A stretch of DNA of 64,000 bases from positions 1 to 64,000 of the forward strand of contig NZ_JANIBJ010000021.1 in NCBI RefSeq assembly GCF_024505185.1. Direction: 5' to 3'. The position numbers and the translations under genes were made by a program. Under the pieces are notes generated by a model that worked only from the letters and a program-made list of their open reading frames with translations, was not told the origin of the DNA and made no database searches. The stretch is from Methylomonas subterranea. GTDB lineage: Bacteria > Pseudomonadota > Gammaproteobacteria > Methylococcales > Methylomonadaceae. Shown piece after piece: positions 22,658 to 31,434 of the stretch; within the stretch, counting starts at the first letter, position 1; every line of letters begins with the position of its first letter.

Positions 22658-24028
22658 ATGGCTAAAAAGCAAAAATCCGCTTTCGTCTGCACCGAGTGCG
22701 GCGCCGACTACCCCGGCTGGTCCGGGCAATGCAATCAATGCGGCGAGTGGAATACCATCAAGGAAGTCAAACTCGGCTCAGGCAAAGCGGCGGCGCGGGA
22801 TAATAGCGGTTACGCCGGTGCCCGTAGTGAAGTGCGTTTGCTGTCCGAGGTCAATCTAGCCCAGGCCGAGCGCATATCTACCGGTTTGGCCGAATTCGAC
22901 CGGGTGTTGGGCGGCGGCATCGTTACCGGCAGCGTGGTGTTGATCGGCGGCGCGCCGGGCGCCGGCAAAAGCACTATCCTGTTGCAAGCCATCGCCCATA
23001 TCGCCGAGCGGCTGCCAGTGCTGTATGTGTCCGGCGAGGAATCGTTGCAGCAAATTGCCGAACGCGCCCAACGGCTGGGATTGAAAACCGCCGGCATCAA
23101 AATGCTGGCGGAAACCTCGGTACAGCAGATTTGCCAGGTATTGGACGAGGAACAACCCAAGGTGGTCATCATCGACTCGATTCAGGTCATGTACACGGCC
23201 GATTCGGATTCGGCGCCCGGCTCGGTGTCGCAGGTGCGGGAATCGGCCAGCTATTTGACCCAGTACGCCAAACGCAGTGGGGTGTCGTTTTTTATGGTCG
23301 GCCACGTCACCAAGGACCAGTCGCTGGCCGGGCCGATGACACTGAGCCACATCGTCGACGCCCAAGTGGTGCTGTCGTCCACCGACGACTCGCGCTTCCG
23401 GGTATTGCGGGCCGATAAAAACCGTTTCGGCAGCGTCGGCGAACTGGGCTTTTTTGCGATGGAAAGCAGCGGTTTGAAGGAAGTGAAAAATCCGTCGGCG
23501 ATGTTTTTATCCCGCGCCGAAAAACCCTCGCCCGGCAGCGTGGTGACGGTGTTGTGGGAAGGCACCCGGCCCTTGCTGGTGGAAATCCAGGCCCTGGTCA
23601 CCGAAAGCCAGTACGGCAATCCGCGCCGGCTGGCGGTAGGTTTGGACCAGAACCGGCTGGCCATGCTGTTGGCTGTATTGTCGCGCCACGGCGGCATTTT
23701 CACCGGCAACGACGAGATTTACGCCAACGTGGTGGGCGGCATCAAGGTATCGGAAACCAGCACCGATCTGGCGATTATGGTCGGCGTGGTATCCAGCCTG
23801 CGCGACCGCATCATTCCCTACGACACGGTATTTTTCGGCGAAGTGGGTTTAAACGGCGAAATCCGCCCGGTCGCCAACGGCCACGCCCGCCTCAACGAAG
23901 CCGCCAAGCACGGTTTCAAAAAAGCCGTCATCCCGAAAAGCAACAAACCCAAGGACGGCGTGAAGAATCTGCAGATTCATGCGGTCAGCAATATTCAGGA
24001 AGCGCTGGCGGTATTGAACGATTTATAA
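22658..24028 (+). CDS. radA: DNA repair protein RadA (Sms)
   Basis: RadA is a RecA-like branch-migration helicase in recombination repair. The 456-aa protein has the N-terminal zinc finger (CTECG...CNQCG), the Walker A GAPGAGKST near residue 97, the RadA-specific KNRFG motif near 257 and a Lon-like C-terminal domain. The ATG at 22658 gives the canonical MAKKQKSAFVCTECG start. The stop overlaps the convergent gene at 24023 by 6 bp, leaving no room for a terminator between them. Confidence 0.97.
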   Translation: MAKKQKSAFVCTECGADYPGWSGQCNQCGEWNTIKEVKLGSGKAAARDNSGYAGARSEVRLLSEVNLAQAERISTGLAEFDRVLGGGIVTGSVVLIGGAPGAGKSTILLQAIAHIAERLPVLYVSGEESLQQIAERAQRLGLKTAGIKMLAETSVQQICQVLDEEQPKVVIIDSIQVMYTADSDSAPGSVSQVRESASYLTQYAKRSGVSFFMVGHVTKDQSLAGPMTLSHIVDAQVVLSSTDDSRFRVLRADKNRFGSVGELGFFAMESSGLKEVKNPSAMFLSRAEKPSPGSVVTVLWEGTRPLLVEIQALVTESQYGNPRRLAVGLDQNRLAMLLAVLSRHGGIFTGNDEIYANVVGGIKVSETSTDLAIMVGVVSSLRDRIIPYDTVFFGEVGLNGEIRPVANGHARLNEAAKHGFKKAVIPKSNKPKDGVKNLQIHAVSNIQEALAVLNDL

Positions 24029-25570
24029 AAACAGCAACTCCGGCGCGATGCGTTGCATGAATACCTTGCGGTATTCCTCAGCCTTGCGCACCTGCATGCT
24101 TTCCAGCGGATTGTAATCGTCGGTAATCAGGATGCCGGCACTGTCGTCCATGACATGGGCATGATCCAGCAGCCATTGGGCGTATTTGTCCGGATTGCCG
24201 CTGTCCAGCACTATCGGCCCATTGGAGGCCAAAAAGATGAAATCGGTAAATTCGGCTTTTTCAGTGATGTAGACACTGACTTCCGGCAAGACGCTTTTGA
24301 GGGTTTTGTAGACGGACGCCACCGCCTCGGCACCCTCTCCATGGGTATAGCCGACGTAATTCAAGGCCAGCACGCCCTGGTTTTTCAATAGGCCCTTGAG
24401 TTCCCGCAGCATTTCCACCGTCAGCAAATGGGTGGGCTCGGAGCCGCCGGTAAAACAATCGTGGATAACAAAGTCGTACTGCTTTTTTAGCTTGGTGACT
24501 TCGTAGCGGGCATCGCCGACGATGAAATCGCCGGTTGGCTTGAAATGAAAATAGTCCAGCGCGGCGGAAGCCACGGCCGGATCGATTTCCATGGTGTCGG
24601 TGGTCAACCCGCGCGATTTAAGATCCCTGGCCACATGGCCGCCGCCCAAGCCGATCAGCAAGGCATCAGTGGCTTGCGGACGAAACAGCGGCAGCCCGCT
24701 CAAAACCGCTTGATAGCTCAACAGGCTGCGGCCGTGTTCTAGCTCGACCGCGCTGAGTACCGACGAGTCGGACAGCAGCAAGCGATAGCCGTGATGCAAA
24801 TCGTCGACCACCCGCACCCAGCCGTAAACGCTTTCCTCCGCGTGTACCACCTTAAAACCCTTGCCCGCCGCATGCGGGGTGGCATAGCCATTCGCACTCA
24901 GCAGACCGACCGCAATACCGATCAGCCATAAGGGCAAAGCAGCCGATGCCTTGTTGAAACCGGCCCTGTCCCGCCACATCAATGGCAAGGCCCACGCAAA
25001 CAGCAGCAAACTCAAGGAGAATATGATGGCGCGGGTACCAAACAGCGGCAGCAGATAAAAGCCCAGCACTAACGTTGCCACCACGCTGCCCAGGGTACTG
25101 ACGGCATATACCGAACCCACCGCCCTGCCCACGCCGCGCAAATCCCGCGTGGCCAGCTTGATCGCAAACGGCCCCACCATGGCCAGGGCCGTCAACGGTG
25201 CGCTGAATAACAGCAAGGCGCTGGCGAACGCGCCGGCCCGTATTCCCATAAGGTTGGTCAACTGCATGACCGGCGCGCTGACGAAGGGAATCACCACCGT
25301 GGTCAGGGACGCCAGGGCAAAGATGTGCGCCAGCCGAATGCGCGGGTAACGGTCGGCCAGAAATCCGCCCAGATAGTAACCGGTGGCCAAGGCGATCATG
25401 GTGACTGCTATCAGCGAAGACCATACGTGCAGACTGACGCCGTAATACGGAGCGATGATGCGGGTGCCGAGCAGTTCCAGTATCATCACCGCGCCGCCGC
25501 CGCAGGTTACGGTTGCCAGCAACCCGGCCTTGCCTATGGCCACCGTTTCAGGAAAAGATTTTTTGGACAT
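24023..25570 (-). CDS. Membrane-anchored spermidine synthase-like methyltransferase-fold protein
   Basis: The 515-aa protein has an N-terminal membrane half with about seven or eight helices (residues 10-225) and a C-terminal cytosolic domain with a polyamine-synthase fold: DALLIGLGGGHVARDLKSRG near 300 is the nucleotide-binding motif, followed by an acidic strand end (TMEIDPAV) and FVIHDCFTGG near 365. Such fused proteins are widespread, and their substrate is mostly unproven. I chose the ATG at 25570 (MSKKSF); an ATG five codons earlier is possible. It converges on radA with a 6-bp overlap. A terminator hairpin for the upstream PEP-CTERM gene lies 30 bp before its start. Confidence 0.8.
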   Translation of the reverse strand: MSKKSFPETVAIGKAGLLATVTCGGGAVMILELLGTRIIAPYYGVSLHVWSSLIAVTMIALATGYYLGGFLADRYPRIRLAHIFALASLTTVVIPFVSAPVMQLTNLMGIRAGAFASALLLFSAPLTALAMVGPFAIKLATRDLRGVGRAVGSVYAVSTLGSVVATLVLGFYLLPLFGTRAIIFSLSLLLFAWALPLMWRDRAGFNKASAALPLWLIGIAVGLLSANGYATPHAAGKGFKVVHAEESVYGWVRVVDDLHHGYRLLLSDSSVLSAVELEHGRSLLSYQAVLSGLPLFRPQATDALLIGLGGGHVARDLKSRGLTTDTMEIDPAVASAALDYFHFKPTGDFIVGDARYEVTKLKKQYDFVIHDCFTGGSEPTHLLTVEMLRELKGLLKNQGVLALNYVGYTHGEGAEAVASVYKTLKSVLPEVSVYITEKAEFTDFIFLASNGPIVLDSGNPDKYAQWLLDHAHVMDDSAGILITDDYNPLESMQVRKAEEYRKVFMQRIAPELLFL

Positions 25571-25590
25571 GGTTGTTTTCAACACTGTAA

Positions 25591-25636
25591 AAATGAAAAC
25601 ACCCCCGGCCCGCTTCCAATTTGCGTTCCGGGGGTG
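25591..25636 (-). terminator. Rho-independent terminator (or attenuator)
   Basis: On the minus strand a 9-bp GC-rich stem, CACCCCCGG with CCGGGGGTG (25628-25636 and 25600-25608 in plus coordinates), is followed by TTTTCATTTTT. It lies after the PEP-CTERM gene and just before the start of the polyamine-synthase-like gene, so it most likely ends the upstream transcript. Confidence 0.75.
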
Positions 25637-25742
25637 ATAAAGGCGTCCCAGCCTTACGGGCTTCCTGATCCGCTTCCCGCCTTCGCCATCCTGGCTGATG
25701 CGGGAATTATTCCAATATGGGCAAATACCTTAACCCAAGCGT

Positions 25743-26519
25743 TCAAGCCGCCAATTGTTTACGGCGGCCGAAACCGATCAGACCGGCCATGGCGCTACCG
25801 AACAGCCAAACCGCGCCGGGCACCGGCACCGGTTGCACTGCGGCTGCCGCCGCGGCAAGGGACTGCACACCCAAATAGGCAACGATGCCATAAGTACCGT
25901 CGTTCAACAGTGTTATGCCATCGGTGTCATAAATAGGCGCAGATGCACCGCCAACCGCCAAGGTATATTCGCCCGCTTTCAAGAAGTAGTTGGTCAAATA
26001 TTCTGGCAAATACGCAGAATTTGAATCGTTTTTGCTGGTGATGTATTTGATGGTATTAACTTGGCCGCCGTTGTTACCCATGGTGGTATCACCCAATGCG
26101 TTGAAAAGGCCATTGAAATTAACGGAATCAAAGTTGTTGACTGGCGCATTTTCGTATGAACTTGCAGGCACTAAACCACTGTACAAGCTAAACCCGACAT
26201 TTAGCGAGCCAACTGAAGTGAACGTAGGTGCGGAAGCGCTTTGTACCCCAGCGCCATTAAAGTTGGGAAAAGTGCCCGCACCGGTGGCCGCTACAAAAAT
26301 ATCAACAAAAGAATCTTCCGCTAAAGTGAAATTAAACCAACGGATATCATGGCTGTTGCCCAAGGTAGGTTCTGTACCTTGAAACCAACCAAAATCACTA
26401 GTCACCGAAGCAACAAACGGATTCATAACATCTAAACTTCTGTAACCTACGTGCGCATTGGCTTGGGTAGCGAATGCCATCCCAAACAATACGACAGCCG
26501 CCGCGATAATATTTTTCAT
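25743..26519 (-). CDS. PEP-CTERM-type secreted surface protein
   Basis: The 258-aa protein has a clear Sec signal peptide (MKNIIAAAVVLFGMAFATQA, cleavage after residue about 22) and a C-terminal sorting tail: VPVPGAVWLFGSAMAGLIGF followed by GRRK, the PEP-CTERM variant with VPxPGAVWLFG and a basic end. Exosortase should recognise and process it, usually with exopolysaccharide export. The mature part is low in cysteine and rich in N, S, G and aromatic residues. Its start has a GAGG ribosome binding site. A candidate c-di-GMP-responsive element lies about 110-180 bp upstream, and a terminator hairpin follows. No exosortase gene is nearby. Confidence 0.88.
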   Translation of the reverse strand: MKNIIAAAVVLFGMAFATQANAHVGYRSLDVMNPFVASVTSDFGWFQGTEPTLGNSHDIRWFNFTLAEDSFVDIFVAATGAGTFPNFNGAGVQSASAPTFTSVGSLNVGFSLYSGLVPASSYENAPVNNFDSVNFNGLFNALGDTTMGNNGGQVNTIKYITSKNDSNSAYLPEYLTNYFLKAGEYTLAVGGASAPIYDTDGITLLNDGTYGIVAYLGVQSLAAAAAAVQPVPVPGAVWLFGSAMAGLIGFGRRKQLAA

Positions 26520-26626
26520 AAATTCAATCCTCTTTTACTGTTTAATTATTGATATTTAACAGCAATGCTCTCAGCGCTTCCCTTGAAAATAGTGTAGTCG
26601 CTTCGATCCTCCCCATCACTATAGGA

Positions 26627-26698
26627 GGCAGCCCGGCCTTCTTGTTTTTTGTCAAGAACCGTAGCTTTCCGAACCCGCCTCGCAACGGGAGTGGCAAC
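26627..26698 (-). promoter_or_regulatory. Candidate variant c-di-GMP-I (GEMM-like) riboswitch
   Basis: Read on the minus strand, the element matches the GEMM layout: an outer helix GUUGCC/GGCUGC, a P2-like stem CCCGUU-GCGA-GGCGGG capped by a GNRA tetraloop, a joining segment UUCGGAAAGCUACGG resembling the conserved GACGCAAAGCCACGG, then a stem UUCUUG/CAAGAA and GGCCGGGCU before closing. Key positions differ (GGAAAG for GCAAAG), so it would be a variant class. It is upstream of and in sense with the PEP-CTERM gene. The rest of 26520-27159 holds no gene. Confidence 0.5.
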
Positions 26699-27002
26699 AT
26701 TGAATCAGGTTAAATCCCACTTCAAAAGCAGGTTTGATTTACGGCTTTTAAAGCCGTCCCTACCGAGACCTGAAACAACGAAAGTCTGAATACAATATCC
26801 GGACCACTTATCTAAAACCATAACTCTTTCATATTATTAAATATTTCACTAATATACCGAATCAATAACATCTTAATTAAGCTATGTTATTTGCCACATC
26901 TGTTTTAGGTGTTTTCGCTTGCGGCCCGATGTTCAATTTCATGGTTCCGACTCGCATCCATTACCTGGAATTTTCGTTATTGCGGGTAAGAAAAATCCCA
27001 GG

Positions 27003-27155
27003 TAGATTATGTGCGTTTGACCTACCGTATGAAAAATGAAAGACGCAACAGTCACCGCTTGTAAAGCGGCAACCATGGTGGGCGGGTACGGATATCCGGC
27101 TTACGGCTGAAGCTGCAACCCGGAATAATCAGGAAGCGCAATAAAATTTAAGGAG
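27003..27155 (+). other. Gene-free leader of unknown structure before a small membrane gene
   Basis: This stretch precedes the gene at 27160 and contains several short inverted repeats (CCGCTTGTAAAGCGG near 27056, CGGATATCCG near 27088). It fits none of the riboswitch patterns I checked (TPP, FMN, cobalamin, glycine, GEMM). An AAGGAG ribosome binding site closes it at about 27150. Confidence 0.25.
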
Positions 27156-27159
27156 AAAA

Positions 27160-27459
27160 ATGCAAAAAGATAGCAACATGCCACTTTGGGTTTTTTTGGC
27201 ATTTTCAAGTATAGAAACCCGCCGCGCCGCCTTGCTGTTAATCTGGAGCAGTTTATTGTTTACGGTTTACTGCATTCCGTGGGTTATTTATTACGAAAAC
27301 CCCTGGGTAGCCAGACTGTTTTTAATCGACGATTGGGAATGGTTTGCGATGATGGTGCCTATGACGCTTTGGTATTGGCTGAGCATGAAATGGGTGGATA
27401 AAAATCGCGGCTGGAATGTGGCGATGGTGGAAAACGTTAAAATTCGCCGCACCGAATGA
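27160..27459 (+). CDS. Small two-helix membrane protein, unknown function
   Basis: I do not recognise this 99-aa protein. It has two hydrophobic segments, about 25-45 (LLLIWSSLLFTVYCIPWVIY) and 62-76 (WFAMMVPMTLWYWL), rich in tryptophan, and a positively charged C-terminus. An excellent ribosome binding site (AAGGAG, 6 nt before the ATG) supports it as a real gene. It stands alone, tail to tail with the PilZ gene. Confidence 0.65.
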   Translation: MQKDSNMPLWVFLAFSSIETRRAALLLIWSSLLFTVYCIPWVIYYENPWVARLFLIDDWEWFAMMVPMTLWYWLSMKWVDKNRGWNVAMVENVKIRRTE

Positions 27460-27492
27460 TTCGCTACCCGTCCGCGACCGGTCGCGGACGGG

Positions 27493-27870
27493 TCATTTGG
27501 GCGATATGCCGCACAACGCATCCAATTCCCGGCCGAGCAACTCGCTATCCCCCGAATTCAGCTCAACCAGCCGGCGTAAATTGGTAATGCTGTCGATATC
27601 GATATGCTCGCATTTGAAGCCGATTTGACTGCCGACTCCGTGACTGATTTTTAGCGCCATGCCGATCAGCACGGTATCGGACAATTTCAACAGCAATTGG
27701 TAGGACTGGCTTTCATTCGCGGGCCAGGGTTTTTCAAATTCCAGCAGACAACCTTTAAGCGAGATGTCGACCACTCTGCAGGGTATTTGAGCGTCGCCGT
27801 CCGCCAACACCGCTTCGGCGTTATATAAAACCCGCTGATATTGTCTTTTTTCCCGCTCGCTTTCCGCCAT
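27493..27870 (-). CDS. PilZ-domain c-di-GMP-binding protein
   Basis: The 125-aa single-domain protein has the PilZ ligand motifs: RxxxR in RQYQR (residues about 9-13) and the D-x-S-x-x-G motif in DISLKG near 36. PilZ proteins bind c-di-GMP and pass the signal to motility or polysaccharide machinery. It lies 6 bp after the FHA gene on the same strand, so the two form an operon, probably linking c-di-GMP and phosphopeptide sensing. Confidence 0.88.
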   Translation of the reverse strand: MAESEREKRQYQRVLYNAEAVLADGDAQIPCRVVDISLKGCLLEFEKPWPANESQSYQLLLKLSDTVLIGMALKISHGVGSQIGFKCEHIDIDSITNLRRLVELNSGDSELLGRELDALCGISPK

Positions 27871-27876
27871 CGAGCC

Positions 27877-28524
27877 TTACTCCAAAAAGAATTGCATCGG
27901 GGTTTTGTCGACCTCGATGATGTCGTTATGCTGCAACAATACAGTATTTTCTCCCAAGGGCTGTTTGTTGACAGCCAAACCGTGGTGACCCTGCAGCGCC
28001 GAAACGTAATAACCATCCTTGCGCCTGGCAATCACTATGACGCCCGCGCCTTCATGTCCAAGGCGGGTCATGGCCTTTTTCAGCGGCAAGATGCGGCCGA
28101 TATGCGGGCCGTCCATGATCTGCAAATTGGCGTCCTGCTGTTTGGCGGCCGCTTCCAGTTTTTGGTTAAGCGCATGCACATCGGCGTCGCGCGAAAAGCT
28201 TGCCGGTGCCGCGGCGGGCTCTGCATCCAGGAAGGATTCGGTCAGGGTGTATACGATGTAATGCTTGCCGACATTGATGACGTCGTTGTTTTGCAGGCTC
28301 CATTCCTTGGTGGCTTGATTATTGATCAGCAAGGGGAATTTTTCATTCAGTTGCTTGACGATGCAAGCACCATCCTTGATGATGACCACGGCATGCGCGG
28401 GCGCCACCGCCAAGCTGTCAACCACGATTTCATTGGTTTCGTCGCGACCGATATGAATCACCCCGGCATCGTATATGCCTGAATGAATGGGTTTATCTTT
28501 GAAATAGAGGGTGAATTTTGCCAT
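27877..28524 (-). CDS. FHA-domain protein, two FHA modules
   Basis: The 215-aa protein carries an FHA module at about 20-95 (HIGRDETNEIVVDSLAVAPAHA, with the G-R and S/P-x-x-H pattern) and a second, more degenerate one at about 140-212 (LGHEGAGVIVIARRKDGYYV). FHA domains read phosphothreonine, usually in regulation or secretion. A linker rich in A, P and Q joins them. No kinase gene is adjacent. The PilZ gene follows 6 bp downstream. Confidence 0.82.
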   Translation of the reverse strand: MAKFTLYFKDKPIHSGIYDAGVIHIGRDETNEIVVDSLAVAPAHAVVIIKDGACIVKQLNEKFPLLINNQATKEWSLQNNDVINVGKHYIVYTLTESFLDAEPAAAPASFSRDADVHALNQKLEAAAKQQDANLQIMDGPHIGRILPLKKAMTRLGHEGAGVIVIARRKDGYYVSALQGHHGLAVNKQPLGENTVLLQHNDIIEVDKTPMQFFLE

Positions 28525-28564
28525 TACTGTTATCTAGGATTCCCTGCGACCGGATTGTAGTATA

Positions 28565-28612
28565 GACGTTGAAACGTCACTTGCCGATTTCTTGAAAATT
28601 ATTTTCAACGTC
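28565..28612. repeat. Inverted repeat in the FHA-pta divergent region
   Basis: Perfect 10-bp arms GACGTTGAAA (28565-28574) and TTTCAACGTC (28603-28612) flank 28 bp. The position, between divergent genes, fits a regulator site or a hairpin in the FHA leader. No regulator can be named. Confidence 0.4.
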
Positions 28613-28741
28613 ACATATTCAAAGCCATAGTGTAGCTGCTCCAGCCCTTTTGACTCCAATCCGCTGACGGTTTGCCCGGCAAGGGTATTTAAACCTCCCG
28701 CATTTACAGTAGAATCAAGCCACCACAACGGCCCGGTAACG

Positions 28742-30874
28742 ATGATGAACACATCCAGCCCAATGATCGAACAGCAATCGTTGATTTCCCAGAATATCTA
28801 TATTACCGGCACCGACAGAAATAGCGGCAAATCCATCATTATGTTGGCGATTATGGAGATGCTGACCGGCCATGCCGGCAAGGTCGGCTTTTTTCGTCCC
28901 ATCATTCAATCCGGCGACAAACTGGACGAGTTGATTCAGTTTATCCAGTTCCGTTATCAATTGGACCTGCCCTACGAAGCCATGTACGGCTGCAAGAGCC
29001 AGGAGGCCAGCGAATTACTGGCCACCGAGCAATACGACGAACTGCATAAAATCATTCTGGCCAAATATCGGGCATTGAAAGCCAGCCGGGAACACGTGTT
29101 GTGCATAGGCTCCGATTACCGGCACGGCGACTCGATGTTTGAATTCGATTTTAACGCCCAGGTTGCCAATAACCTGGATTGTCTGATGCTGCCGGTTATA
29201 CCCGGCGGCGGACTGGACAATTTGCAGTTGTTAAACAATCTGGCCAGCCTGAAACTAGAATTGCACGAGCACGATAACGCGGTACTGGCGGTGGCGATCA
29301 ATGGCGTGGCATCCACCCAAGTGGAAACCTTGCGGGCCGGTTTGAATCAGGCCGGCGATTTCCCGATCTACGTGGTGCCGGCGGAACCGTCGCTGGAAAA
29401 ACCCACCTTGGGCAATATCGCCCAGGCCCTCGGCGCCAAACTGTTTTCCTCCGACAACAATGCGCTCGGCCGCGAGATCCACCATTACAAAGTCGCGGCC
29501 ATGCTGGTGCCGGATTTTCTGGACTATGTGCAGGCCGGGGATTTGATCATCACGCCCGGCGATCGCGCCGACATCATTCTGGCCAGCCTGCTGACCTATC
29601 ACTCCACCAATTATCCGCAAATTTCCGGATTGTTGCTGACCGGCCACCAGGAACCCGCGCCGCAGGTACAGGCCTTGATCGACGGCCTGGGTGATCTGCC
29701 CTTCGCCGTGCTGGGTGTGGACACCGACACCTTCACCACCGCTATGCAAGTCAGCCAAATACCGGCCCGCCTGCATTCGCAAGACGACAGAAAAATCGCC
29801 AAGGCCCTGGGTTTGGTGGAAAACAACATCGACATGAGCGAACTGCGCCAGCGACTGTTGGCCAAGGCCAGCCATAAAATGACGCCGCTGATGTTCGAAT
29901 ACGACATGCTGCAACGGGCCAAGGCCCGCAAGCAGCACATCGTGTTGCCGGAAGGCACGGAGGAACGCATTTTAAGGGCGGCGGAAATTTTGCTGCTGCG
30001 CGACGTGGTCAGAATCACCTTGCTGGGCAATGAAGCGGAAATCCGCCAAAAAATTCAGGCCCTGGCGCTGAAGTTGCCGGATGTAGACGTCATAGACCCC
30101 ATGACCTCCGAACTGCGACCGCTATTCGCCCAAGCCTATTACGAAGCCCGCAAGCATAAAAACGTCATTTACGCCACCGCATTCGATCTGATGGGCGACG
30201 TCAGTTATTTCGGCACGCTGATGATACACCTGGGCTTCGCCAACGGCATGGTGTCCGGCGCGGTTCACTCGACTCAGCACACCATTAGGCCGGCTTTCGA
30301 AATCATCAAAACCAAACCCGGCGCATCCATCGTCTCCAGCATATTTTTCATGTGCCTGGAAGACCGGGTGCTGGTCTACGGCGATTGCGCGGTCAACCCC
30401 AATCCCAATGCCGAAGAACTGGCCGCCATTGCCATCAGCGCCGCCGATACCGCCAGAGAATTCAACATCGAGCCGTTGGTCGCGATGCTGTCCTATTCCA
30501 CCGGCGACTCCGGCAAGGGCGAAGCGGTCGACAAGGTCCGCGAGGCGGTCAGAATCGCCCGCGAGCTGCGGCCGGATTTGAAACTGGAAGGCCCCATGCA
30601 ATACGACGCGGCGGTAGACTCCGGTGTTGCCAAAACCAAGTTGCCGGGCAGCGAAGTGGCCGGCCGGGCTACCGTGTTTATCTTTCCGGACCTGAATACC
30701 GGCAATAACACTTACAAGGCAGTGCAACGTTCGTCCGGCGCCATCGCGGTGGGACCGATATTGCAAGGCCTCAACAAACCCGTCAACGATTTGAGCCGGG
30801 GTTGCACGGTAGCCGATATCGTCAACACCGTTATCATTACCGCCATACAGGCCCAGGAAAGCGACGCCCCATGA
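28742..30874 (+). CDS. pta: Phosphate acetyltransferase
   Basis: Pta converts acetyl-CoA and phosphate to acetyl phosphate, the first step of acetate formation. The 710-aa length is that of the long, enterobacterial-type enzyme. The N-terminal domain has a P-loop-like GTDRNSGKS near residue 19, the middle has the DRTGG-type domain, and the C-terminal catalytic domain (about 390-705) includes IVLPEGTEERILRA and TGNNTYKAVQRS near 650. The stop overlaps the next gene by 4 bp, in an operon with a DUF2380 gene and ackA. Confidence 0.96.
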   Translation: MMNTSSPMIEQQSLISQNIYITGTDRNSGKSIIMLAIMEMLTGHAGKVGFFRPIIQSGDKLDELIQFIQFRYQLDLPYEAMYGCKSQEASELLATEQYDELHKIILAKYRALKASREHVLCIGSDYRHGDSMFEFDFNAQVANNLDCLMLPVIPGGGLDNLQLLNNLASLKLELHEHDNAVLAVAINGVASTQVETLRAGLNQAGDFPIYVVPAEPSLEKPTLGNIAQALGAKLFSSDNNALGREIHHYKVAAMLVPDFLDYVQAGDLIITPGDRADIILASLLTYHSTNYPQISGLLLTGHQEPAPQVQALIDGLGDLPFAVLGVDTDTFTTAMQVSQIPARLHSQDDRKIAKALGLVENNIDMSELRQRLLAKASHKMTPLMFEYDMLQRAKARKQHIVLPEGTEERILRAAEILLLRDVVRITLLGNEAEIRQKIQALALKLPDVDVIDPMTSELRPLFAQAYYEARKHKNVIYATAFDLMGDVSYFGTLMIHLGFANGMVSGAVHSTQHTIRPAFEIIKTKPGASIVSSIFFMCLEDRVLVYGDCAVNPNPNAEELAAIAISAADTAREFNIEPLVAMLSYSTGDSGKGEAVDKVREAVRIARELRPDLKLEGPMQYDAAVDSGVAKTKLPGSEVAGRATVFIFPDLNTGNNTYKAVQRSSGAIAVGPILQGLNKPVNDLSRGCTVADIVNTVIITAIQAQESDAP

Positions 30875-31398
30875 TGAAACGCTTATGCGCTGCTCTGCTG
30901 TGCGGCTTGATCTGCCCGAGTTTGCCCGCCGAGACCCGCATCGCCATCCTGGATTTCGAACTCAAGGATCTGACGCTGGCCCCCGGCATTCCGGCCGAAC
31001 TCGAACGCACCGCCGCCATACGACCCTTATTGACCGAGGAACTGGCGTCCGCCGGCTACAGCATCGTTTCCATACCGCCTAGCGTCCAACAGGCCGCCAA
31101 CGCCGGCGCGGGCTATTTGTTCGACCATGCCGACGCGGCGGCCGACCTGGGCCGACAATTCGAGGCCGATTTCGTTTTGGTGGGACGCCTGCATAAACCC
31201 AGTTTTCTGTTCGCTTACCTGATGGGACATTTGGTGAGGGTTGCCGACCGCCGCTTGATAGGCAACTTCATCACCGAGTCCAAGGGTCCCGGCAAGCAGC
31301 TGGTTGTCAAGGCCGTGGAGACCTTGGCCGACAAAATAGACGGCGCGCTGGAAAACCGTTACAGTCCGCCGCCGCCCGGCAGCTCGAAAATCCGCTGA
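30871..31398 (+). CDS. Secreted DUF2380-like protein inside the pta-ackA operon
   Basis: The 175-aa protein has a short signal peptide (MMKRLCAALLCGLICPSLPA, cleavage near 20) followed by TRIAILDFELKDLT, the start of DUF2380-type periplasmic proteins, and a strand pattern ending in ADFVLVGRLHKPS near 110. Its function is unknown. The start overlaps the pta stop (ATGA) and ackA begins 36 bp later, so it is expressed with the acetate pathway genes. A role tied to acetate or redox stress would be a guess. Confidence 0.75.
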   Translation: MMKRLCAALLCGLICPSLPAETRIAILDFELKDLTLAPGIPAELERTAAIRPLLTEELASAGYSIVSIPPSVQQAANAGAGYLFDHADAAADLGRQFEADFVLVGRLHKPSFLFAYLMGHLVRVADRRLIGNFITESKGPGKQLVVKAVETLADKIDGALENRYSPPPPGSSKIR

Positions 31399-31434
31399 CG
31401 CCCCAAAGCATACAATCGAACCCAACCCATCCGC

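Noticed and set aside
25640-25742. GGGACGC on the minus strand as a c-di-GMP riboswitch before the polyamine-synthase-like gene
   Set aside because: The following GCAAAGCC and the paired arms are missing; the clear hairpin next to it is explained as a terminator.
28534-28752. 72-codon minus-strand frame between FHA and pta
   Set aside because: No ribosome binding site, covers the divergent promoter region and the inverted repeat, unrecognisable translation.
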